IMG/VR virus record: IMGVR_UViG_3300047446_000087
Location: 1-21,184 of that record
DNA length: 21,184 nt
From: a virus
Reading direction: 5' to 3' (one strand)
Shown here piece after piece: positions 16,851 to 21,184 of this stretch. Both the position numbers and the translations under genes were made by a program. Position 1 is the stretch's first letter; every line of letters starts with the position of its first letter. The notes under the pieces are model-generated. The model was given only the letters and a program-made list of their open reading frames with translations, was not told the DNA's origin and searched no databases.

Positions 16851-17147
16851 CTATGGCTGCGGTTCTCCATCCTGCTCCGGGGCAGGATCGGCGCTGGGGT
16901 CTAGCACCGCTCCGGCCTCTCGCATCGCGTCGTACACGGTCTCGATGTCTTTCTGCTTGAGAACGCGATGAGCCATGGCCCAGAACAGCATGTGCATGCT
17001 CACCACACGAGGCTTCTTCCCGCCCGTGTATTTCCGGTATTGCTTGTCGCTGGATACGCCGAGCAACTTGGCCATTTGGGCACCGGTAAAGCCGAGCCCC
17101 TTCTGAAGGCGCGCCAAGTCGTCGGTCGTGAGAGCCTTGTAGAGCAT
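16851..17147 (-). CDS. HTH (XRE-like) transcriptional regulator
   Basis: This is a 98-residue DNA-binding protein: 'LTTDDLARLQKGLGFTGAQMAKLLGVSSDKQYRKYTGGKKPRVV' is a helix-turn-helix of the Cro/XRE type, followed by 'MHMLFWAMAHRVLKQKDIETVYDAM'. The frame extends upstream to a GTG at 17180 with coding-like residues (VPPRAQLDEPF). A good ribosome binding site (AAAGGAAG) stands before an ATG at 17196, but that ATG is in another frame. A single-base change near 17181-17185 would join them, so the true start is uncertain. The protein likely controls its own promoter at 17250-17278, which contains a palindrome, and thereby the outer-membrane protein gene behind it. Confidence 0.65.
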   Translation of the reverse strand: MLYKALTTDDLARLQKGLGFTGAQMAKLLGVSSDKQYRKYTGGKKPRVVSMHMLFWAMAHRVLKQKDIETVYDAMREAGAVLDPSADPAPEQDGEPQP

Positions 17148-17249
17148 GAAGGGTTCGTCCAATTGTGCGCGCGGCGGCACGAAAAGAGTATTTCATGGTT
17201 CTTCCTTTCGGAGATGGCGGGTTGCCGGGAAGGCCTCCCTGTGCTGAAA

Positions 17250-17278
17250 ATATTAGCCCCATTGGGGTCCAAAGTCAA
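17250..17278 (-). promoter_or_regulatory. Promoter with palindromic operator for the HTH/outer-membrane unit
   Basis: On the minus strand TTGACT (17273-17278) and TAATAT (17250-17255) are separated by 17 bases. The spacer contains the palindrome CCCCATTGGGG (17257-17267), a likely operator for the downstream HTH protein. The predicted start near 17243 leaves about 46 bases before the ATG at 17196 with its AAAGGAAG site. Confidence 0.65.
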
Positions 17279-17294
17279 GCAATAAATCAGACGC

Positions 17295-17324
17295 AAAAAA
17301 GCCGCCGAGCTTTCGCAGGGCGGC
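17295..17324 (-). terminator. Rho-independent terminator of the higBA unit
   Basis: On the minus strand a GCCGCC / GGCGGC stem (17319-17324 and 17301-17306) closes a 12-base loop that holds GCGAAAGC, and six T residues follow (17295-17300). It lies 20 bases after the higA stop and just ahead of the HTH promoter, so it insulates the two units. Confidence 0.8.
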
Positions 17325-17344
17325 CGTTGATGAAAGAAAGTAAA

Positions 17345-17779
17345 TCAGGCGGTTTGGAAGAATACGGCTGGGCTCACGTGGAACCGTCGCGACAATCCGG
17401 AAATCTGGCGCGTGTTGAGTTCGCGCTTACCGCTCAGAATCTCTGACACCACTCCTTGGCTACCTATCTCCGGCAGATCGGACTGGCGCACATCGTTCTC
17501 CAGCATCAGTTGCTTCAGAACATCAGCCGGCGACGCCTCTGGTAGCTGATGGTGTGAGGCATCGTATTCGCCGATAAAGTCGCCGAGCGTATCAGCTAGG
17601 GGTGCCAAGCGATGGCCTTCGTCGGCAGCGCCGGCATCAAGAAGCGCGTTCAGTGCGCGCACGGCAAAGTCATATTCAAGATCCGAATTGATCGGATGCA
17701 GCGGCACCTTCTGTGAGATGGCCTCGAAATGGGTAGCCAACTCTTCAATGTCGTCTCGCGAAAATTTCAAGGCTTCCAT
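17345..17779 (-). CDS. higA: HigA-type antitoxin with XRE HTH domain
   Basis: This 144-residue antitoxin has an N-terminal helical part ('FSRDDIEELATHFEAISQKVPLHPINSDLEYDFAVRALNALLD') typical of the long HigA type. Its C-terminal HTH (about 84-140) contains 'VLKQLMLENDVRQSDLPEIGSQGVVSEILSGKRELNTRQISGLSRRFHVSPAVFF'. It neutralises the HigB toxin and represses the operon. The toxin gene lies upstream and overlaps by 13 bases, the inverted toxin-first order normal for higBA. AAGGAGT stands about 8 bases before the ATG, within the toxin coding region. An intrinsic terminator follows. In a prophage this pair would favour retention of the element or abort infection by other phages. Confidence 0.85.
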   Translation of the reverse strand: MEALKFSRDDIEELATHFEAISQKVPLHPINSDLEYDFAVRALNALLDAGAADEGHRLAPLADTLGDFIGEYDASHHQLPEASPADVLKQLMLENDVRQSDLPEIGSQGVVSEILSGKRELNTRQISGLSRRFHVSPAVFFQTA

Positions 17780-18048
17780 TTGTCGTACTCCTTGTGCGTG
17801 AAAACATGTCGCACATATAGCTTCTGCACGTTGAAGTGCACGGCTGCAACCAGCCTGAATTTGTTGCCGCCAATATCAAACACGTAGAACGCTCCGACCT
17901 TGTCGGCGGCATTGAACGCCCGCTTCAGGTCCGCGAAACTTGCGAACGTTCCCGCCTCAATCGTCTTGCGCCAGATCTGGAGCGGCACGCCCGCATCCGG
18001 GTGTCTGGCGGCGAACTCGATCAGGGCTTTGTTGGATATGACTCGCAT
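17767..18048 (-). CDS. higB: HigB-type mRNA interferase toxin
   Basis: This 93-residue toxin of the RelE-like HigB family cleaves mRNA on the ribosome. The full family pattern is visible: 'MRVISNKALIEFAARHPDA', 'PLQIWRKTIEAGTFASFADLKRAF', 'VFDIGGNKFRLVAAVHFNVQKLYVRHVFTHKEYDKW'. The ATG at 18048 gives the usual family length; the frame reaches 18108, but the added residues are not family-like and would cross the operator. It overlaps higA by 13 bases. A perfect 8-bp inverted repeat starts 9 bases upstream of the ATG and is the likely HigA binding site. Confidence 0.88.
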   Translation of the reverse strand: MRVISNKALIEFAARHPDAGVPLQIWRKTIEAGTFASFADLKRAFNAADKVGAFYVFDIGGNKFRLVAAVHFNVQKLYVRHVFTHKEYDKWKP

Positions 18049-18057
18049 GCACGAACA

Positions 18058-18076
18058 GTATCTCAGCTTGAGATAC
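18058..18076 (-). promoter_or_regulatory. Candidate HigA operator upstream of higB
   Basis: GTATCTCA-GCT-TGAGATAC is a perfect inverted repeat with 8-base arms. A smaller repeat AACAA-GAG-TTGTT follows at 18079-18091. The position just upstream of the higB start fits autoregulation by a HigA dimer. The -35 and -10 boxes around it are poor, so I do not define the promoter exactly. Confidence 0.65.
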
Positions 18077-18106
18077 ACAACAAGAGTTGTTACAAATTGA
18101 CCATCC

Positions 18107-18130
18107 AAGCCGCCCTCGAGCGGCTTTTTT
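18107..18130 (+). terminator. Hairpin with T-tract before the lysis genes (cassette copy 4)
   Basis: A perfect 7-bp stem AAGCCGC / GCGGCTT with a 6-base loop runs into a T-tract (18125-18130). It is followed by CATTTCCGGGG ahead of the holin-like gene. On the plus strand it resembles an intrinsic terminator. It lies in the gap between divergent higB and the lysis genes. Confidence 0.65.
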
Positions 18131-18148
18131 CATTTCCGGGGCTCTCCT

Positions 18149-18451
18149 TTGAACCATCCACACCCGCACGGCGATGACCGCATCACCGCCCTGGAGCAAC
18201 GCATGAGCACGATCGAGCAACAGATCTTTGACTGGCGTGGCGAGCTATCAGCAAACACTGAGGCGACGTTGCGCGTCGAGTCGAACACTCAGGAGTTGGT
18301 CGAACTGCTGAAGCTGGCCAAGGGTGGCATCGGGTTCTTCACGGCGACTGGTCGCGTCATGCGGAAACTCGTGGTTTGGTTCGGGCCTTTCCTGACGGTG
18401 GCGGGCGCCATCTGGGCGCTGGCACATGGAAAGTTTCCGGGGCAAGGATGA
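18149..18451 (+). CDS. Holin-like membrane protein
   Basis: This is a 100-residue protein with a His-rich N-terminus, a coiled-coil-like part ('ITALEQRMSTIEQQIFDWRGELSANTEATLRVESNTQELVELL') and one hydrophobic segment near the end ('LVVWFGPFLTVAGAIWALA', about 73-91). The gene directly precedes and overlaps the lysozyme gene (ATGA), so it probably makes the membrane lesion that releases the lysozyme. This layout resembles XhlA-type one-segment lysis proteins. The start is a TTG with GGGG upstream; an ATG at 18203 with GGAG in front is a good alternative and gives 82 residues. Holin function is inferred from position and membrane topology. Confidence 0.65.
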   Translation: MNHPHPHGDDRITALEQRMSTIEQQIFDWRGELSANTEATLRVESNTQELVELLKLAKGGIGFFTATGRVMRKLVVWFGPFLTVAGAIWALAHGKFPGQG

Positions 18452-18894
18452 ACATCACACTTCTCGAGGCCGAGCTGCGCCGCGATGAAGGGGTGCGCTA
18501 CTGGCCGTACAAGGACACAAAAGGCATTCAGACAACAGGCTGCGGCCACAACCTGCAAGCCAAGCCTTTGCCGTCGAACTGGGCCTATCCGCTGACGCCG
18601 GCACAGGTCACCCAACTGCTCGAGCAAGACATCGCCGACACGTTCGCCAATCTCGATCGCAACTTGCCCTGGTGGCGTCAGCTTGACGAGGTTCGCCAGC
18701 GGGTCGTCGCGAACATGTGCTTCAACCTGGGTATCGGCAAGTTGCTCGGTTTCAAGAACACGCTCGCGGCCATGCAACGGGGCTCGTATGCCGTAGCTGC
18801 GGCGGGTATGAAGGCCAGTGATTGGCATGGCCAGGTGGGCGCTCGAGCGGTGCGACTGTGCTCCGCAATGGAAACCGGCGTCATGCCCGCGTAA
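18448..18894 (+). CDS. Endolysin, T4-type lysozyme (GH24)
   Basis: This 148-residue muramidase cleaves peptidoglycan at the end of infection. The catalytic triad is visible with T4 lysozyme spacing: Glu14 ('LRRDEGVRYWPY'), Asp23 ('YKDTKG') and Thr29 ('IQTTGCGHN'). 'LDEVRQRVVANMCFNLGIGKLLGFKNTLAAMQRGSYAVAAAGMKAS' is the family C-terminal part. There is no signal or signal-anchor segment, so it needs a holin, which fits the overlapping gene upstream. The ATG at 18448 sits in the ATGA overlap with AAGG in front. No recognisable spanin gene overlaps or follows it. Confidence 0.92.
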   Translation: MNITLLEAELRRDEGVRYWPYKDTKGIQTTGCGHNLQAKPLPSNWAYPLTPAQVTQLLEQDIADTFANLDRNLPWWRQLDEVRQRVVANMCFNLGIGKLLGFKNTLAAMQRGSYAVAAAGMKASDWHGQVGARAVRLCSAMETGVMPA

Positions 18895-18934
18895 ATATCT
18901 GCTACACGAATATTTGCAGAATATCTGCCACACG
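18894..18934 (+). repeat. Three short direct repeats after the lysozyme gene
   Basis: AATATCTGCTACACG (18894-18908), AATATTTGCAG (18909-18919) and AATATCTGCCACACG (18920-18934) are head-to-tail copies of an AATATCTGC core. The first and last differ at one base of 15. GCAGA-ATA-TCTGC at 18916-18928 is also an inverted repeat. The block begins in the lysozyme stop codon and is clearly A/T-richer than its surroundings. A protein-binding site or recombination remnant is possible. Confidence 0.55.
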
Positions 18935-18949
18935 CATAAACCTCATCCA

Positions 18950-18971
18950 GCCCGCCCAGTGCGGGCGTTTT
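18950..18971 (+). terminator. Hairpin with T-tract after the lysis genes (cassette copy 5)
   Basis: A perfect 6-bp stem GCCCGC / GCGGGC with a 5-base loop (18950-18966) is followed by GTTTTCGTTTCTGGAG and the start of the 18990 gene. It has the same stem arms as cassette copy 2. Confidence 0.65.
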
Positions 18972-18989
18972 CGTTTCTGGAGCCAATGA

Positions 18990-19553
18990 ATGAACGCTTC
19001 CCAGTCTGGTGTGGGCGTAGCCCTGTCCGCTTACTGCGCCCTCTACAACAATGGCTCGCTGGTTTTCCTGACGGGGACGATGCCTGTGACACCCGAAACG
19101 GCGCTTAGCGGCAACACGACGTTATGCACCGGCGTCTATTCGGCTACTGCCTACGGCGCACCCTCTTTCAGCACCCCAAATATGGTTGCGACCGCGAGTT
19201 TCACGGTGGGCTCGTATAACCCGGTTGCTGGGGGCTCATGCACCTTTGCTCGCGGCTACAAGTCGGATGGCACGACCGTTGAGGGTGACTTCACGGTCGG
19301 CTCCGCATGGATCGCCTCGCAGGCCGTGGTGCTTGGCCAGTACTGCACATCCAGCGGCAATACGTACAAATGCACGACTGCTGGCACGTCGAGCACCACA
19401 ACGCCGAGTGGCACGACGACCTTTACAGACGGCACTGCTGTCTGGACGTATCAGGGCGCCGGCCAGCTTTTCGACGTCCTGATTTCTAACCCGATTATTC
19501 AATTGGGCGTCCCCGTCAGTGTGTCGCAGACGATGAAGATGCCTGCGGTCTGA
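18990..19553 (+). CDS. Probable virion or receptor-binding accessory protein
   Basis: This is a 187-residue beta-rich protein with low charge. Residues about 105-157 ('SAWIASQAVVLGQYCTSSGNTYKCTTAGTSS' to 'TDGTAVWTYQGAG') match a short carbohydrate-binding-like domain common in phage fibers, of the form 'lGq.v...GN.Y.CttaGtss...t.tDGt..W.y.G'. The N-terminal part is a set of small Ser/Thr/Gly-rich strands. GGAG lies 7 bases before the ATG at 18990; an ATG at 18986 is in another frame. It stands between the lysis genes and a repeat-rich fiber-like gene, so it may be a second host-contact or decoration component. The exact function is not known. Confidence 0.65.
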   Translation: MNASQSGVGVALSAYCALYNNGSLVFLTGTMPVTPETALSGNTTLCTGVYSATAYGAPSFSTPNMVATASFTVGSYNPVAGGSCTFARGYKSDGTTVEGDFTVGSAWIASQAVVLGQYCTSSGNTYKCTTAGTSSTTTPSGTTTFTDGTAVWTYQGAGQLFDVLISNPIIQLGVPVSVSQTMKMPAV

Positions 19554-19576
19554 TAGCTCACGTTTGAGGGTTCACT

Positions 19577-21013
19577 GTGGGTAGCCTATCCGGTTCAACC
19601 GTTGTCAACACGTCCGCGGTAAATCTCTCGTCGCCCGCGCAGACGGACTGGATCCAGTTCCCGCAGAGCGCGACAAGCCCGAACCGAAAGAGCGGCGGCG
19701 GCTCGACCATCTCCTTGCCTACCGCTATCGGTACTGGCGTTACGCTTGGCGGCTACGGACCCGATGCACGGAGCGTTACGTGGACAGATGGCACGCCGAC
19801 CACCAGCGCCACGAGCGGGGACGGGATCTTCACCCCGGCGTCAGGTTCGGCGGTGGTCGGCAATGGTCTTCAGTTCACCGTCCCCGCCGATACCACGACA
19901 CGCACAGTCGTCATTGCGTGGGGAATGTACGGCGGCGACACCGGGGCGAATACTGCTGCGGCGAAGCTGGTCGCCACACTGTCGGACGGCAGTGCTACTG
20001 CGGTTACGCACACGCCCACTGGTGTAGCGGCTGGCGTATCCACTGACTACCTCACGACGCTCACGTACGGCGCGAACAGCGCGAGTCAGACGCTCAACCT
20101 CGCAGTTACGCTAACCACGGTCAACGCGGGTGCTGGGAATTTCTGTAACGTCACGGTCCAGGCTGCGAAGGTGCTTGCGTCGGCGAGCAATAGCGCACTC
20201 GCAAGCGGAACGCTGGGAGGTCTGAACTCGTCGACTACCGCCGCTTCATCCCGTTCCGCATTGGCCTCCGGAACACTGGGGGCATTCGCATCTTCTGCGA
20301 CAGCGGTAATCGCCGCAGCGGCTGTTTCGATGTCGTCGCTCGGTGGCCTGTCTTCGCAGGGAGTCGCATCACAGTCGCGCATAGGTTCGGCAGCGAGTGT
20401 GATGGGCGCCTTGTCGTCTAGCGGCACTGGCGTGCAATCTCGGACCAGTACTGCGAACAGTGCGCTTGGCGCATTCTCGTCGAGTGTCATTGCAAGCAAC
20501 ACATCGAACACAACGGCAGTTGCAGCTTCAGTTCTAGGGGCGCTTTCTTCAAGTGGGCAGGCCGCGCAGGCATCGTCCGCTGCGGCTTCGCCGGCACTCG
20601 GCGCACTTGCGTCGGGCATCACAGGAACGCAGCATCGCTCCGCCGCGGCAAACAGTTCGCTTTCGTTGCTTGCTGCGGGATCGGCGACACAGAATTTGGC
20701 GGCGAATGTCGGATCAACGCTTGGTGCGCTGTCATCCAGTGCATCAGTGATTGCTGTCCCGAACAATTGGGCAATAGCATCCGGCGCCCTAGGCGCCTTG
20801 CAGTCGGCCGGTTCGCTTGCCTGCTTGCAGAGCGCTTATATATCGGCCGGACTAGGCGCGCTGTCGTCATCGGTTGAAGCTCGTTCGATTCCGCCTATCA
20901 TCCTTGATGCGGACATCTTCCACGTCTCCGCAGAGAACCGCCTATTTACGGTCGCTGGCGAGACGCGGACATACGTTGTGCTGCCTGAAACGCGAGTGTT
21001 CAAAGTCGGATAA
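19577..21013 (+). CDS. Repeat-rich fiber-like structural protein
   Basis: This 478-residue protein has three parts. Residues about 1-200 are a beta-sandwich-like region ('VTWTDGTPTTSATSGDGIFTP', 'LQFTVPADTTTRTVVIAWGMYGGD', 'TLNLAVTLTTVNA'). Residues about 204-433 are some eleven copies of a 21-residue repeat around L-G-A-L-S-S-S. The last 30 residues carry three short 'E-x-R-x-F/Y-x-V' units. Composition is Ala/Ser/Gly-rich and almost free of Lys. The start is a GTG with GAGGG about 7 bases upstream. No signal peptide is visible, so it is more likely a virion protein than a host adhesin. A long, regular fiber or stalk role is inferred. The next gene looks like a fiber-tail adaptor, which supports this. 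Confidence 0.7.
   Translation: MGSLSGSTVVNTSAVNLSSPAQTDWIQFPQSATSPNRKSGGGSTISLPTAIGTGVTLGGYGPDARSVTWTDGTPTTSATSGDGIFTPASGSAVVGNGLQFTVPADTTTRTVVIAWGMYGGDTGANTAAAKLVATLSDGSATAVTHTPTGVAAGVSTDYLTTLTYGANSASQTLNLAVTLTTVNAGAGNFCNVTVQAAKVLASASNSALASGTLGGLNSSTTAASSRSALASGTLGAFASSATAVIAAAAVSMSSLGGLSSQGVASQSRIGSAASVMGALSSSGTGVQSRTSTANSALGAFSSSVIASNTSNTTAVAASVLGALSSSGQAAQASSAAASPALGALASGITGTQHRSAAANSSLSLLAAGSATQNLAANVGSTLGALSSSASVIAVPNNWAIASGALGALQSAGSLACLQSAYISAGLGALSSSVEARSIPPIILDADIFHVSAENRLFTVAGETRTYVVLPETRVFKVG
20186..20875 (+). repeat. Tandem 63-bp coding repeats (21-residue units)
   Basis: The motif [LM]-G-[AG]-[LF] recurs at residues 213, 234, 255, 276, 297, 320, 341, 362 (as LSLL), 382, 405 and 426 of the host protein, so the spacing is 20-23 with 21 most frequent. 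The DNA of the copies has diverged, so the repeat is kept mainly at protein level. Confidence 0.8.
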
Positions 21014-21038
21014 CAGGCCACATGGCCAGGAACTCACT

Positions 21039-21184
21039 ATGGTTGGCCTTCCAAACAATCGTATCTCGCCGAAAGACCCGATAGCGAACCTTCCCTATGC
21101 GTTCGAATGGGCCGCGGAGCTGGCGCCCAGCGCAACGCTGACAGAGGCAACGATCTCCGTCCCGACCGGCATCACGCTATCGCA
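21039..21184 (+). CDS. Fiber-tail adaptor-like protein (3' truncated)
   Basis: Only the first 48 residues are in the window. 'VGLPNNRISPKDPIANLPYA', then 'FEWAAELAPSATLTEATISV' and 'PTGITLS' match the usual opening of small phage fiber-tail adaptor proteins ('KDP.a..dy.fdWa..La.g.ti..atvtvp.Git'). AGGA lies about 10 bases before the ATG. An ATG at 21022 opens a frame that ends after about 20 codons. The gene follows the repeat-rich fiber-like gene by 25 bases and suggests that the fiber cluster continues to the right. Confidence 0.65.
   Translation, partial: MVGLPNNRISPKDPIANLPYAFEWAAELAPSATLTEATISVPTGITLS

Noticed and set aside
16855-16893. Frameshift fusion of the HTH regulator and outer-membrane protein as a called feature
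   Set aside because: No clear slippery heptamer is present in the overlap, so it is kept only as an open question in the findings.
16849-17262. N-terminal extension of the outer-membrane protein up to 17262
   Set aside because: The extension is an out-of-frame reading of the HTH gene, very Arg-rich, and begins upstream of the predicted transcript start.
20086-20766. A 226-codon minus-strand frame with many Ala/Asp/Pro repeats
   Set aside because: It is the antisense reading of the 21-residue repeat region. Its periodicity is a by-product of the plus-strand repeats.
20186-20875. CRISPR-like array because of regular spacing
   Set aside because: The repeats are in-frame protein repeats with diverged DNA and no unique spacers between identical units.

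Overview
This window is a large part of the late region of a tailed phage with a contractile tail (a myovirus), most likely a prophage or temperate phage of a Burkholderia/Paraburkholderia-type betaproteobacterium. The phage assignment rests on a nearly complete tail gene order (neck, tail terminator, sheath, tube, chaperones, tape measure, baseplate, fiber). The host guess rests on the high G+C, the style of the proteins and the fiber domains. It is inference, because no chromosomal gene or attachment site is in the window.

Layout. Positions 1-1894 hold head-tail connection genes: a DUF4054-type connector cut by the window edge, a gp10-like protein, a small stopper-like protein and a tail terminator. 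Positions 1959-6917 hold the sheath (DUF3383 type, with an extra domain), the tube (DUF3277 type), two overlapping tail-assembly chaperone frames that appear to be joined by a -1 ribosomal frameshift at 4703-4709, and the tape measure protein, which carries a peptidoglycan-hydrolase-like domain. Positions 6914-12060 hold the baseplate: Dit-like protein, plug, hub, gp138-type spike, gp25-like wedge, gp47/J-like wedge and DUF2612 protein. Positions 12121-13609 hold the tail fiber and its assembly chaperone.

Accessory DNA breaks this order twice. A small secreted four-cysteine protein is encoded on the minus strand between plug and hub (7821-8171). Positions 13752-18048 form an all-minus-strand cargo block: an Fe(II)/2-oxoglutarate dioxygenase and a SAM methyltransferase that share a ~37-residue module, a small protein plus outer-membrane beta-barrel protein plus HTH regulator unit, and a HigB/HigA toxin-antitoxin pair. 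These look like lysogenic-conversion and stability genes. The dioxygenase and the HTH unit have their own sigma70-type promoters and higBA has a palindromic operator candidate.

The plus-strand late genes resume at 18149 with a holin-like protein and a T4-type lysozyme. A second structural or receptor-binding cluster follows: a cell-surface-binding-like protein, a protein with about eleven 21-residue repeats, and the start of a fiber-tail adaptor-like protein cut by the right edge.

Five plus-strand intergenic gaps share one design: a G+C-rich hairpin, a T-tract, then TTTCTGGAG or a close variant serving as the ribosome binding site. No tRNA, rRNA, CRISPR array, integrase, insertion sequence or attachment site was seen. 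No stretch above 300 bases lacks a gene.
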